Shown here piece by piece: positions 51,082 through 59,878 of a DNA stretch of 64,000 nucleotides; the first letter of the stretch is position 1; each line of letters begins with the position of its first letter. Origin of the DNA: Vibrio fortis (GTDB taxonomy: Bacteria; Pseudomonadota; Gammaproteobacteria; Enterobacterales; Vibrionaceae); NCBI RefSeq assembly GCF_000695685.1, contig NZ_JFFR01000033.1, positions 62,001 to 126,000 of the forward strand. The letters are read 5' to 3'. A program made the position numbers and the translations under genes. A model generated the notes under the pieces. That model was given only the letters and a program-made list of their open reading frames with translations, ran no database searches and had not been told where the DNA came from.

Positions 51082-51468
51082 CTATTTTTCGTCACTGACT
51101 ATCTTAACCCACTGCGATCGCCAACCTTGAGCTTCCATCGGATCTGGCCAAAACTCTTTCTGATGAGTAATAAGCCCGCTCTCTACCGTATGGAAAGTAA
51201 CAGCGCGCGCCTTTTGTACTCCGTCCGTAATTGAAACATCTGTAACCACAGTATTTTGCTCTACAACAATCGAATGAACCTCAAACTGCCACTCTCCATG
51301 AGCGGGATAGCAGCTGTTGATGGCAACAAAGTTATCTCGACCTAAGGTTAGCTCACCAGATTGCGGCCAGTAGCCCTCAAAATCTTCACTCAGAAACTCA
51401 CTGGCTTTAGCAAAATCGTTCGATTTCATTGCTTTCCAGAATGAAAAGACCACCTCTTTAGCATTCAT
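51082..51468 (-). CDS. SnoaL/NTF2-like small protein
   Basis: This 128-residue protein opens NAKEVVFSFWKAMKSNDFAKA and continues with DFEGYWPQSGELTLGRDNF, matching the cone-shaped NTF2/SnoaL fold found in isomerases, cyclases and many uncharacterised proteins. The ATG at 51468 has AAGGAG eight bases upstream; the frame is open eight codons more. No operon partner gives a clue to its function. Confidence 0.72.
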   Translation of the reverse strand: MNAKEVVFSFWKAMKSNDFAKASEFLSEDFEGYWPQSGELTLGRDNFVAINSCYPAHGEWQFEVHSIVVEQNTVVTDVSITDGVQKARAVTFHTVESGLITHQKEFWPDPMEAQGWRSQWVKIVSDEK

Positions 51469-51608
51469 GCTTCGACTCCTTTTTACTCTCAATCAGTGAT
51501 GCAACAACTAAGCCCACAGCAGTAAAATAACATTACATTAGAATGGATTGCTGAATCCCGCTACTTGGCTTACGATGCAAATATCCCGTGACTATACAAG
51601 AGTGATTT

Positions 51609-51932
51609 ATGATAACTTGGCCTGCGTTTATCAAATTAGAAGGCGATCACGAACTGTTTTACATCGCGTCGCTCGAACAACTGCAATCAGAAAGTCATGA
51701 CCTCATCGTCGGTGAACAAGATTATATTATCGATGCCAAAGGGCATGCTTATTCCCTGCTCACCTACACCACGACTGAACTTCTAGAACGCCAACAAGGT
51801 ATATACTCTTTAGAAGATGTCACCCAACTGATTCGTGCTCATGAGTTTCACAAAGTTCAAGTGTGCTTGACCAAAATACATTTTGTTACCATCGAAGAGG
51901 CGATTGAGTCGCTCACGTTTGAGCTAGGTTAA
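51609..51932 (+). CDS. Hypothetical protein, DUF4144-like
   Basis: This 107-residue acidic protein begins MITWPAFIKLEGDHELFYI and has no signal peptide or membrane span. I recognise it only as resembling a small vibrio family catalogued as DUF4144; no function is known. It is followed after 92 bp by another small uncharacterised gene. Confidence 0.65.
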   Translation: MITWPAFIKLEGDHELFYIASLEQLQSESHDLIVGEQDYIIDAKGHAYSLLTYTTTELLERQQGIYSLEDVTQLIRAHEFHKVQVCLTKIHFVTIEEAIESLTFELG

Positions 51933-52024
51933 GCAACGGGTCGATACACTGCTTGAGGACTTGCATCTTCAGCACTGCGGGCTACCATAGCCCACTTATA
52001 CCCACCCTATTTTTGAAGGTTGCT

Positions 52025-52426
52025 ATGAAAGCAATTAAAACCCTTTTCTTTTTGATGGTGCTGCTCAGTGGCCTGTTTACCGCTTGGCTATTTATTCCAA
52101 TTCCAGCCACCATTGATAAGCAAACGCTCGACCTTCCACTGACAGAACCGTTCAAGTTGGTCGCCTATCGCAGCAACCCAAATGACGCGACCAAGCCATT
52201 TACCTATCACTACTATGTGGTTTCAGACATCAGCAACGTCGAGGATATGGACCCGTTCCTAGTCACAACCGATCAATTTGTTAAGCTTGGCGACTTCGAC
52301 GAGAACACATTCAAGTTAACGGTAAACGGTAAGATAGAGAGCTACACCAACGATCTGTGGATTGAAAAATCTGACGGTAAGTTTCAGCATTGGTATGTCA
52401 GCGTTGATGCGAACTACGTTCGTTAG
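52025..52426 (+). CDS. Small membrane-anchored or exported hypothetical protein
   Basis: This 133-residue protein has one hydrophobic N-terminal segment (residues 4-27) that could be an uncleaved anchor or signal peptide, then a polar domain with many aromatic residues. No family is recognised. The ATG at 52025 has GAAGG nearby and gives the basic-hydrophobic start; the frame is open to 51953 but that part looks noncoding. A terminator follows. Confidence 0.65.
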   Translation: MKAIKTLFFLMVLLSGLFTAWLFIPIPATIDKQTLDLPLTEPFKLVAYRSNPNDATKPFTYHYYVVSDISNVEDMDPFLVTTDQFVKLGDFDENTFKLTVNGKIESYTNDLWIEKSDGKFQHWYVSVDANYVR

Positions 52427-52455
52427 ATACGAACTCAAGTAACTCCGGCTGTAAG

Positions 52456-52486
52456 ACTGCGCTCTGGTTTCCAAGCGCAGTTTTTG
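52456..52486 (+). terminator. Rho-independent terminator
   Basis: ACTGCGCT pairs with AGCGCAGT over a 10-nt loop, followed by TTTTT. Confidence 0.85.
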
Positions 52487-52540
52487 TTTCTTAACTACCG
52501 CTTTCCCAAGCTATCTCTGTATCACATCTTTTCGGGTGTC

Positions 52541-52590
52541 ATAAGCTCTACATCTGTCATAAGCTCTATATCTGTTATAAGCTCCCTCTA
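52541..52590. repeat. 18-bp tandem repeat upstream of the Nudix gene
   Basis: Units begin ATAAGCTC at 52541, 52559 and 52577. The first two differ at only two positions (ACATCTGTC versus ATATCTGTT) and the third is partial. The array ends 40 bp before the Nudix start and may lie in its promoter or leader. Confidence 0.75.
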
Positions 52591-52629
52591 TAAAGACTCT
52601 CAATAAATCAAAACAATAGAGGATCACCC

Positions 52630-53367
52630 GTGGAATTTACGCTCGACAAATTTAACGGCATCATCATCGACCCAGCAACTGCGCCTCACGATGCTGCTGC
52701 ATTCAATGCCGAACTGAATCAGATCACTGAATTTTCAAAGCAAAATAACAAAGGCATTATTTGGATTAGTCTGCCTATTTCGCTATCGCATCTTATCCCA
52801 GTAGCAACTGAGCTAGGCTTTGTGTTCCACAACTGTTTAGAAGACGAGATAACGCTGATCCACAAATCCGAAATCGTTGAGTTTGTACCTTTCATCCCAA
52901 CCCATACTTTGGGTGCTGGTGCGTTGATCACCAATGAGCATAACCAAGTACTGATGATCAAAGAACATGGCATGACAGGCTATAAATTACCTGGCGGCCA
53001 CATTGAACTTGGCGAGGGTATTGAAGAGTCTGTGGTTAGAGAAACCTTTGAAGAGACAGGCATAGAAGCCACGTTCGTTTCAGTGGTTGGCATGGCAACG
53101 CGCCACCCATATCAGTTTGGCAAATCGAACCTCTACTTTGTTTGCCACCTTGTTGCTCAGACTCAAGAGATTGAGATTCAAGACACGGATGAAATCGCAG
53201 AAGCCAAATGGGTCGATATCCAAGAGTTTATCAACGATATGAGCAACTTCCCGTTCAACCGACATATGGTTGAATCTTTGGTGGGCAAACAAGGTTTGGA
53301 GCTGACTCAGCTAGAAGGCAACCAAGGGCCTACGTACAAGCCTGAGATCTTCTTTTCGAAGCACTGA
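52630..53367 (+). CDS. Nudix hydrolase with an N-terminal NUDT6-like domain
   Basis: This 245-residue protein has a pre-Nudix domain at about 1-90 (SLPISLSHLIPVATELGFVF, HNCLEDEITLIHKS) resembling that of eukaryotic NUDT6-type proteins. A Nudix domain follows, with the box GHIELGEGIEESVVRETFEE and the TGI that completes it. The GTG start at 52630 has AGAGGA six bases upstream. Nudix enzymes cleave nucleoside diphosphates linked to another group; the substrate is unknown. It is flanked by an 18-bp tandem repeat and a bidirectional terminator. Confidence 0.87.
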   Translation: MEFTLDKFNGIIIDPATAPHDAAAFNAELNQITEFSKQNNKGIIWISLPISLSHLIPVATELGFVFHNCLEDEITLIHKSEIVEFVPFIPTHTLGAGALITNEHNQVLMIKEHGMTGYKLPGGHIELGEGIEESVVRETFEETGIEATFVSVVGMATRHPYQFGKSNLYFVCHLVAQTQEIEIQDTDEIAEAKWVDIQEFINDMSNFPFNRHMVESLVGKQGLELTQLEGNQGPTYKPEIFFSKH

Positions 53368-53395
53368 CGCATAGTCGCCCAATGATTGAAAACAA

Positions 53396-53432
53396 AAAAG
53401 CCAAGTGATTTGAAACTCACTCGGCTTTTATT
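53396..53432. terminator. Bidirectional terminator between the Nudix and DUF1028 genes
   Basis: AAAAGCC and AGTGA pair with TCACT and GGCTTTT, with one mismatch between the two stems. A- and T-rich flanks lie between convergent genes. Confidence 0.82.
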
Positions 53433-53451
53433 TTCAATTAAAGCTTCATTA

Positions 53452-54153
53452 CTACCGGTTTGGTAGATTGTTTAGAAAATCTTGAAAGCCTGCCTCTCGA
53501 ACACGCCCCAGCACTTTTCGCAATTCACTAATTAAGCATCTATCAGCCCAATCAACACGAATATCTATCGGCGCTTTAGTCAGGCTTTCGACTCGGAGTG
53601 ATGCGGAAAAGGTTCCTCGCTTGTCTCCTCCCGCTTGCAAAGCAGCTTCCAATGCCGTTATTAATATTTCTGGTAGCTCTGCTTCATAGTTATCTCTATA
53701 AACAGGCACACCATCTTCTAAGATTGAGCTTGGATTCTGTGTCGCTTGAGTGATAAAGCTGTCTGAAAAGGCCTGCAAAACCTTGTCACTCTCTAGCATG
53801 TTCCCAGCAACGGCAATCGTAGGATAAGCAATCGAGCCGACATAAGGGATGTTGTCATCACCATGAATAAAAGCGCTGTCGCCATTTTTATCCATCACCA
53901 TGCATTGGCGTTTTGAATATTCGGCATCGCCCGCTTTTAAAGACTCGACCACCTGAGCAGCCGTCTTACCGAGAATAAATAACTCACGCGCTTTGTCTGC
54001 ATACCAAGGGTTAGTAAATAACCCTTGAGTTGCACACGCCCCGACACCTCGCCAGCTATGGTTCACATAGCCTCCGACTGACACACCACCTGTCGCAGAG
54101 ATAGAAGCCGATAAACCAGTATTGGGATTAACGTGAATAAGTGAAATTGTCAT
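53452..54153 (-). CDS. DUF1028-family protein (predicted Ntn-type hydrolase)
   Basis: This 233-residue protein has the DUF1028 features SLIHVNPNTGLSASIS at the N-terminus, GVGACATQGLFTNPWY and VAGNMLES. Structures of this family suggest an N-terminal-nucleophile-like fold, but no reaction is established. It is the last gene of a three-gene operon with the YfcC-type permease (21 bp upstream) and the AllC-type amidohydrolase, so it may process an imported amide or ureido compound (inference). Confidence 0.82.
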   Translation of the reverse strand: MTISLIHVNPNTGLSASISATGGVSVGGYVNHSWRGVGACATQGLFTNPWYADKARELFILGKTAAQVVESLKAGDAEYSKRQCMVMDKNGDSAFIHGDDNIPYVGSIAYPTIAVAGNMLESDKVLQAFSDSFITQATQNPSSILEDGVPVYRDNYEAELPEILITALEAALQAGGDKRGTFSASLRVESLTKAPIDIRVDWADRCLISELRKVLGRVREAGFQDFLNNLPNR

Positions 54154-54174
54154 AGATGTCCAACACCCAAAAAA

Positions 54175-55566
54175 CTAGTAACCAATCATTTGTCCAATGA
54201 ACAGCGCCACCCAACATAGGGCATAAACCACCAACATAAATGGCACAATCGCTTTCAACCACTGCTCGTAAGAGACTCGACCTAGCGCAAGCATCGCTAG
54301 CGTGCCGCCAGAGGTTGGTACAATAAGGTTTGTTAGACCATCACCCACTTGGAATGCCGTAACCATCAGCTGGCGACTCATGCCTGCAAGGTCAGCAACC
54401 GGGATCATAATCGGCATGGTCACCATCGCCTGACCAGAACCACCAGGAATGAACAAGTTGATGATGCCTTGAACCACACTCGCCACAATGGCAGCTAACG
54501 CGATTGGCATATCTTGAATCAATGAACTCAGTGCATTAACGATGGTATCGATAATTGACGCTTGGTTAAGGATCACTTGAATAGAGGCAGCAACACCGAT
54601 TACCAAGGCACCAGAGGTAACTCCCGACGCGCCTTCCATCATCTGCTTCACAATAGCGTTTGCACCCAAGCCGTTCACGATACCAATCGCAATCGCCATC
54701 AATAAGAAAAGACCCGCGATCTCGTTGATATACCAACCGTTAGCGAACACTCCGTAAAGCATGATACCTAAGCCAATAAGAAAAACGCCCAAGGTCATTT
54801 TGTCTTTCTTATTGAGTTGGTACTCAGAGATGTCTTTGCTCAGGCCACCAGCTGTTTCAGGCTCTTTGAACTCCATTTTAGTAACACGAGAACAAATGTA
54901 GTAAGACAGTAATGCCAAAGAAGAAAGCACCATAACAGTACGTAACCAAGCACCAGAGAAGATTGGAAGCTCCGCGATACCTTGTGCAACACCAACCGTG
55001 TACGGGTTAATCGGTGACAGAGCAAAACCCACGCCGATACCACCTACTGCCATCACTGTGCCAACTAAGCTCGAGTATCCAACTGCCGCAGAAATCAGGA
55101 CCGCAACTGGCACTAAGGCGATATTGTTTTCAAAGCCAACCGCTACACCAAAGAAACCATAGATGAACGTGCCTATCGTAATGATTAGGTTACGGTTTTT
55201 AATTCCAGCTTTGTTTACAGCCACACCAATAGCATTTTCTAATGCGCCTGTGCGTTGCAAAATATGGAATAGACCGCCCGCGATAAACACAATAAACAAG
55301 TAAGGTGCTGCGCTAATTAACCCTTTAGGAATAGAGACGAAGATATCGAAGAAATGTACCGATGGAACACCTTCAATATAAGTAAATGAATCAGCAACAA
55401 CCGTTGTTCTGCCATCAACAACAACGCGCTCAAACTCACCAGCCGGCACGATAAAAGTAAGAAGGTAAGTGGCTACCAGTATAAAAAAGATAAGAACCAT
55501 CGGGTCTGGTACGTTTTTATACCACGCCCTCTTCTCTGCTGTTTTCATTTTCTCTGTCATATCCAT
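54175..55566 (-). CDS. YfcC/DcuC-family membrane transporter
   Basis: This roughly 463-residue carrier has about 12 hydrophobic segments. The conserved YfcC-type stretches are LTFIVPAGEFERVV, FVFAGG-like FIVFIAGGLFHILQRTG, SPINPYTVGVAQGIAELP and FIPGGSGQAMVTMPIM. The family (PF03606) exports or takes up C4-dicarboxylates or basic amino acids. The ATG at 55566 lies 10 bases after AGGAG, and a TTG at 55572 lies closer; either is possible. Its partners suggest a ureido or amide substrate (inference). Confidence 0.88.
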   Translation of the reverse strand: MDMTEKMKTAEKRAWYKNVPDPMVLIFFILVATYLLTFIVPAGEFERVVVDGRTTVVADSFTYIEGVPSVHFFDIFVSIPKGLISAAPYLFIVFIAGGLFHILQRTGALENAIGVAVNKAGIKNRNLIITIGTFIYGFFGVAVGFENNIALVPVAVLISAAVGYSSLVGTVMAVGGIGVGFALSPINPYTVGVAQGIAELPIFSGAWLRTVMVLSSLALLSYYICSRVTKMEFKEPETAGGLSKDISEYQLNKKDKMTLGVFLIGLGIMLYGVFANGWYINEIAGLFLLMAIAIGIVNGLGANAIVKQMMEGASGVTSGALVIGVAASIQVILNQASIIDTIVNALSSLIQDMPIALAAIVASVVQGIINLFIPGGSGQAMVTMPIMIPVADLAGMSRQLMVTAFQVGDGLTNLIVPTSGGTLAMLALGRVSYEQWLKAIVPFMLVVYALCWVALFIGQMIGY

Positions 55567-55590
55567 AGCCAAATCTCTCCTTAGTATAGG

Positions 55591-55611
55591 GAGCGCCTGA
55601 GAGCTGCGCTC
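55591..55611 (-). promoter_or_regulatory. Intercistronic hairpin between the amidohydrolase and transporter genes
   Basis: GAGCGC pairs with GCGCTC over a 9-nt loop in the 121-bp gap between the two genes. Confidence 0.4.
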
Positions 55612-55687
55612 TGTGGTATTTGTAGCAGGCGATAACCCGAACTTTGTTCAGATACCGTTAAAGACTGCTACCAAAATCTCGAATCGT

Positions 55688-56941
55688 TTATTTTTGCTCT
55701 GCTTTCATCAATAGACAGAAGTGGTTTAACACTTCGACTGCAGCAACCAAATCTTGTTGAAGAATGGCTTCGTCTGGGTGGTGGCTAATGCCATCAGTAC
55801 AACGCATAAACAGCATGGCAATATCGGTGAGCTTACTCACTGCCAAGCCGTCATGGCCTGCACCGCTGTATAGGTGTTTCGGTGTGATACCCGACAAATT
55901 TACCGCGTTACTTAAAACTGACGATAAGGAATCAGCACAAGTCACGGCTGATTGCTCATAAGTCTGTTCATGACGGTAAGCCAAGTTGTATTGATTCATC
56001 AGGCTATCGATATCTGCCAACATCTCTTCTCGCGCTTTAACACGAGAAGCGTCATTTGGTGAACGAAGCTCAATGGTAATGTCTGTTTGTTGAGGGATAA
56101 CGTTGACCCCATTCGGATAGTTAGCAATTTTGCCTACAACACCGACTAGGTCTTCTTCTCGCTTACAAAGCTGATCAAACATGTGGATCACTTGAGCCGC
56201 ACCTACCAAGGCATCTTGGCGTAGGTTCATCGGTACTGTGCCCGCATGACTCGCTTTGCCAATGATCGACAAGGTATGACGCTCAATCCCAGTCATTGCC
56301 GTCACCACCCCAACAGGCAGGTTGGCTTGCTCTAACTGAGGACCTTGCTCAATGTGCAGTTCGACAAAACCAAGCACATTGTCTTTCTCATAAGCGTCTT
56401 CACTGATGAGGTCTGGATTACAACCAAAAGACACCAAAGCATCTCGCATGCTTACGCCGTTTGCATCTTCTGCTGTCAACATCGCAGGATCGAAGATGCC
56501 TGAAATCGCTTTTGATCCTAAAAGCGTCGATTGAAAGCGCGTGCCCTCTTCGTCACTAAAAGCAATCACATCGATATGAAACGGGAACTCTAACTGGTTG
56601 TTGTGAAAGTAATTAACCAGTGCGATTGGCAGTATTACGCCAAGGATCCCATCATATTTACCCCCATTAGGCACCGTATCTTGGTGTGAGCCAAAGATCA
56701 GTGTCTTAGCGTCTGGGTTAGTACTTGGGTAACGACCAATTAAGTTCGCCGCGTTGTCCATTCGAACTTCCATACCAGACATTGTCATCCAGTCATGCAG
56801 CTTTCGGTTTGCCTCTTCATGCTCTTTAGACGCACATAAACGCGTAACCCCTTCTTTATCGGGATCGGAAGTTTGGCTGCATTGAGCAATAGACTCTAGC
56901 CATTCCCACGTTAAGCTGGCGGTTTCTTCGAATTTACCCAT
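55688..56941 (-). CDS. M20-family Zn-dependent amidohydrolase (allantoate amidohydrolase/carbamoylase-like)
   Basis: This 417-residue hydrolase belongs to the AllC/UPxA branch of M20. Metal-binding segments are GSHQDTVPNGGKYDG, SDEEGTRF, ELHIEQGPQL and, near the C-terminus, GAGHDGLAVS and HHPDE. Members hydrolyse allantoate, ureidoglycolate or N-carbamoyl amino acids. As first gene of the operon with the YfcC-type carrier and DUF1028 protein it defines a catabolic pathway. Two palindromic sites just upstream (56979-57024) point to regulation by the divergent FadR-type protein. Confidence 0.9.
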   Translation of the reverse strand: MGKFEETASLTWEWLESIAQCSQTSDPDKEGVTRLCASKEHEEANRKLHDWMTMSGMEVRMDNAANLIGRYPSTNPDAKTLIFGSHQDTVPNGGKYDGILGVILPIALVNYFHNNQLEFPFHIDVIAFSDEEGTRFQSTLLGSKAISGIFDPAMLTAEDANGVSMRDALVSFGCNPDLISEDAYEKDNVLGFVELHIEQGPQLEQANLPVGVVTAMTGIERHTLSIIGKASHAGTVPMNLRQDALVGAAQVIHMFDQLCKREEDLVGVVGKIANYPNGVNVIPQQTDITIELRSPNDASRVKAREEMLADIDSLMNQYNLAYRHEQTYEQSAVTCADSLSSVLSNAVNLSGITPKHLYSGAGHDGLAVSKLTDIAMLFMRCTDGISHHPDEAILQQDLVAAVEVLNHFCLLMKAEQK

Positions 56942-56978
56942 CTAAAATCATTCCATTCTGATCATGTACACCCAGGCA

Positions 56979-57024
56979 ATTTATCATGATAAATATCAAA
57001 TAAAAGCTATTTATCATGATAAAT
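56979..57024. promoter_or_regulatory. Twin operators: two identical 16-bp palindromes 30 bp apart
   Basis: ATTTATCATGATAAAT is present at 56979-56994 and again at 57009-57024. Each is perfectly symmetrical, and the centre-to-centre distance is 30 bp, about three helical turns. They lie in the divergent gap between the amidohydrolase and FadR-type genes, so they are the likely binding sites of that regulator, possibly bound cooperatively. Confidence 0.85.
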
Positions 57025-57055
57025 AAATATTTTGTGACTAAGATTCGATCAATAA

Positions 57056-57089
57056 TCGGAGTGTTTCATAACTCAACACTCCGACTTTT
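57056..57089 (+). terminator. Terminator-like hairpin in the regulator's upstream region
   Basis: TCGGAGTGTT pairs perfectly with AACACTCCGA over a 9-nt loop and is followed by CTTTT. It lies about 90 bp before the FadR-type start with no gene upstream on this strand, so it would attenuate the leader or end a short transcript. Confidence 0.6.
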
Positions 57090-57178
57090 CCGGGGTTTTT
57101 AGGGCAAGAAAACAGGTGACATTCAGAGGAATTCCGTCAGAATTCAATAGGTACGGATAACACCCCAGCGAGGATAAT

Positions 57179-57925
57179 GTGGCAAAAAGTGCGAAGAGAC
57201 GTAGAACACAAGAATTAGCAGAATCGATCAAGAACTGGATCGTCGAGCAAGCACTTCAGCCTGGGGATCGTTTACCTAACGAGCTTGAGGTTATGGAGAA
57301 GTTTGACGCTTCAAAAGGAACGGTTCGTGAAAGTATGCGAATCTTGGAAGCGCAAGGCATTTTGTCGACCAAAACCGGCCCGAATGGCGGTGTGTTCGTG
57401 AGTGAGATGAGCGAAAACAAAGCGCAATCACTCTTAAGTAACTACCTGTTTTTTAAGAACACTTCGATATCAGATTTATACCAAATGCGTTTGTCGCTTG
57501 AGCCGGAGATTGCAGCCTCCCTAGCGGGGAGACTAAACGAGTCGCAGGTGCAAGCGCTGAGCGACCAAATCGACAAGTATCAAACGCCACCAGAAGATAT
57601 TTATCAAGAGCGCGAACACCACATCGCATCGCTAGAGTTCCATAGCTTACTGGCAAGCTATTCAGATAATGAGCTATTAAAGTTTGTGGTACGTTTCACT
57701 GCACAAATGCTCACTGAGTTGACGATTTACCACAAGCTTTATGAACCAGGGAACCACAAACTGTGGCGTACCGGTGTACAAAGCCAGCGCGACCTTGTGC
57801 AAGCGCTGAGTAAAAGTGACGCTATCAAAGCAAAACAGATCATGCAGCAACATATGCTAACTGCACACCAGCTAATGATTAAGCAAGAAGCGCAAATCGC
57901 TAACAGCTTTATCGCCGAAGAATAA
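57179..57925 (+). CDS. GntR-family regulator, FadR/FCD subfamily
   Basis: This 248-residue protein has an N-terminal winged helix (LPNELEVMEKFDASKGTVRE, then SMRILEAQGIL) and an all-helical FCD effector domain at about 95-230, with metal-ligand-type residues in YQMRLSLEPEIA and EFHSLLA. GTG at 57179 has GAGG six bases upstream. It is divergent from the amidohydrolase operon, and twin palindromes lie between them, so it most likely represses that operon and itself until an inducer is present. Confidence 0.9.
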   Translation: MAKSAKRRRTQELAESIKNWIVEQALQPGDRLPNELEVMEKFDASKGTVRESMRILEAQGILSTKTGPNGGVFVSEMSENKAQSLLSNYLFFKNTSISDLYQMRLSLEPEIAASLAGRLNESQVQALSDQIDKYQTPPEDIYQEREHHIASLEFHSLLASYSDNELLKFVVRFTAQMLTELTIYHKLYEPGNHKLWRTGVQSQRDLVQALSKSDAIKAKQIMQQHMLTAHQLMIKQEAQIANSFIAEE

Positions 57926-57972
57926 GCCCGAGCCCATTCAACTTATCGAGCACATCTCGCAGACACTAAAAG

Positions 57973-58008
57973 ACGCCAAGCTCATAAAAACTTGGCGTTT
58001 TGCTTTTC
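57973..58008. terminator. Terminator between the FadR-type and aldehyde dehydrogenase genes
   Basis: ACGCCAAG pairs with CTTGGCGT over a 10-nt A-rich loop, followed by TTTTGCTTTT, between convergent genes. Confidence 0.82.
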
Positions 58009-58080
58009 ACTTTACTTAGGTAGTTTTAACCAACTCGTTGCTAGTGAACACTTGATAGAGCGTTCTAGAGAATATCTATT

Positions 58081-59601
58081 TTAGAAGAAGCCTAGCGGAT
58101 TAGTATCGTAGCTGATCAGCAGGTTCTTGGTGTTTTGGTAATGATCGAGCATCATCTTATGTGTCTCACGACCAATGCCTGATTTCTTGTAACCACCAAA
58201 CGCCGCGTGTGCTGGATAAGCGTGGTAGCAGTTCACCCAAATACGGCCCGCTTCGATATTACGACCCATGCGGTAAGCAAGGTTGGCATCACGCGTCCAT
58301 ACACCTGCACCCAAGCCATATTCTGTGTCATTAGCGATCGCCAGTGCCTCGGCTTCATCCTTAAAGGTAGTGACTGCGATAACAGGACCGAAAATTTCTT
58401 CTTGGAAGACACGCATCTTGTTGTTACCCGCCAGCATCGTTGGCTGGATGTAATAGCCGCTACCAAGATCGTCTGGCTGCTGCGCGATTTCACCACCGGT
58501 TAGCACTTTCGCACCCTCTTGGCGGCCAATCTCTAGATAGCTAAGAATCTTATCAAACTGCTCTTGAGAGGCTTGTGCGCCAACCTGAGTGTCTGTATCT
58601 AGCGGGTTGCCTTGCTTGATGGTTTGAGCACGCTCGACCACTTTCGCAATGAACTTGTCGTATACCGATTCATGAATCAGCACACGAGAAGGACAAGTAC
58701 ACACTTCACCTTGGTTAAAGAACGCCAGCAGCATACCTTCAACACACTTATCTAGGTATTCATCTTCATGATCAAAGATGTCCGGGAAGTAGATGTTTGG
58801 AGATTTACCGCCCAGCTCTACCGTTGATGGGATCAAGCTTTCAGCCGCACATTTTAGAATATGATGACCAACCTCAGTTGAGCCTGTAAATGCTAACTTA
58901 GCAATGCGATCGCTCGTCGCTAGGGCCTGCCCCGCTTCACTACCGAAGCCATTAACAATGTTAACCACGCCCGCAGGTAGAAGATCTGCAATCTTTTCCA
59001 TCAATACTAAGATTGAAGTCGGCGTTTGCTCTGCAGGTTTCATCACCACACAACAACCTGCAGCGAGTGCTGGAGCCAGTTTCCAAGCCGCCATTAAGAT
59101 TGGGAAGTTCCAAGGAATGATCTGACCGACTACGCCAATTGGCTCTGGGAAATGATAGCTAGCGGTGTTTGAATCAAGCTCGGCCGCACTGCCTTCTTGC
59201 GCTCGAATACAGCCCGCAAAGTAACGGAAGTGATCGACAACTAAAGGAAGATCCGCAGCCAACGTTTCTCGCACTGGCTTACCGTTTTCCCAAGTCTCTG
59301 CAACGGCCAACTCTTCTAGGTTCGCTTCAATTCGGTCTGCAATTTTAAGTAGGATGTTCGAGCGTTCAGCAACACTGGTCGCCACCCAACTTGCACGCGC
59401 TGCATGTGCTGCGTCTAGTGCTAACGAGATGTCCGCTTCTGTCGAGCGCGCTACTTGGCAGTAAACTTGTCCATTGACCGGAGAGCTATTGTCAAAGTAT
59501 TCGCCAGATGTAGGCTTTACCCACTCCCCTCCAATAAAGTTGTCGTACTGAGCCTTAAAATTGACGACTGCATTGTCACTGCCAGGCTGTGCGTAAATCA
59601 T
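58081..59601 (-). CDS. NAD(P)-dependent aldehyde dehydrogenase (AldB/ExaC-type)
   Basis: This 506-residue dehydrogenase has the catalytic Glu in VELGGKSPN and Cys in FFNQGEVCTCPSRVLIHES. The nucleotide-binding region is FTGSTEVGHHI, and the conserved end is GGYKKSGIGRETHKMMLDHY. The length equals that of AldB/ExaC-type acetaldehyde dehydrogenases. The frame is open to 59718, but a sigma-54 promoter at 59710-59724 and AGGA before the ATG at 59601 fix the start there. It is divergent from an AcoR-like activator gene, as in other sigma-54-controlled alcohol or acetoin catabolic units. Confidence 0.93.
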   Translation of the reverse strand: MIYAQPGSDNAVVNFKAQYDNFIGGEWVKPTSGEYFDNSSPVNGQVYCQVARSTEADISLALDAAHAARASWVATSVAERSNILLKIADRIEANLEELAVAETWENGKPVRETLAADLPLVVDHFRYFAGCIRAQEGSAAELDSNTASYHFPEPIGVVGQIIPWNFPILMAAWKLAPALAAGCCVVMKPAEQTPTSILVLMEKIADLLPAGVVNIVNGFGSEAGQALATSDRIAKLAFTGSTEVGHHILKCAAESLIPSTVELGGKSPNIYFPDIFDHEDEYLDKCVEGMLLAFFNQGEVCTCPSRVLIHESVYDKFIAKVVERAQTIKQGNPLDTDTQVGAQASQEQFDKILSYLEIGRQEGAKVLTGGEIAQQPDDLGSGYYIQPTMLAGNNKMRVFQEEIFGPVIAVTTFKDEAEALAIANDTEYGLGAGVWTRDANLAYRMGRNIEAGRIWVNCYHAYPAHAAFGGYKKSGIGRETHKMMLDHYQNTKNLLISYDTNPLGFF

Positions 59602-59709
59602 AGTGAGATCCTTCTGTGATTGTCTAAGTATTTGAATATTCGCCATGTCATGTTCATGGTTTCTGTTTAAAACACTGTCGTTTCGTGTTTTGTTCACATA
59701 CCTAACAAC

Positions 59710-59724
59710 GCAAGTCACACGCCA
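59710..59724 (-). promoter_or_regulatory. Sigma-54 (-24/-12) promoter for the aldehyde dehydrogenase gene
   Basis: Read on the minus strand, TGGCGTGTGACTTGC has GG and GC separated by exactly 10 bases, close to the consensus TGGCACG-N4-TTGC. It predicts a start near 59698 and a leader of about 97 nt. Confidence 0.82.
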
Positions 59725-59831
59725 ACATCGAAAATCTTGTTGTTAATAATTTGTAAAACTATGATTACCAAACGTTTACAACCAGTGGTGAGTTGGAATT
59801 GAATCGTCGTACGGAGATTGCTCCAGTGTTC

Positions 59832-59878
59832 AACTGTTCCAAATTGGTACACCTTTACTGTGACAACATGGAACAGTT
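59832..59878. promoter_or_regulatory. Inverted repeat, probable upstream activator sites for the AcoR-like protein
   Basis: AACTGTTCC at 59832-59840 and GGAACAGTT at 59870-59878 are exact 9-bp arms 29 bp apart. They lie about 108-168 bp upstream of the sigma-54 promoter, a normal enhancer distance. The right arm ends immediately before the activator's ATG and includes its GGAA Shine-Dalgarno. Confidence 0.75.

Noticed and set aside
59602..59718. N-terminal extension of the aldehyde dehydrogenase to 59718
   Set aside because: The extension lies over the predicted sigma-54 promoter and leader, and the shorter product has the exact family length.
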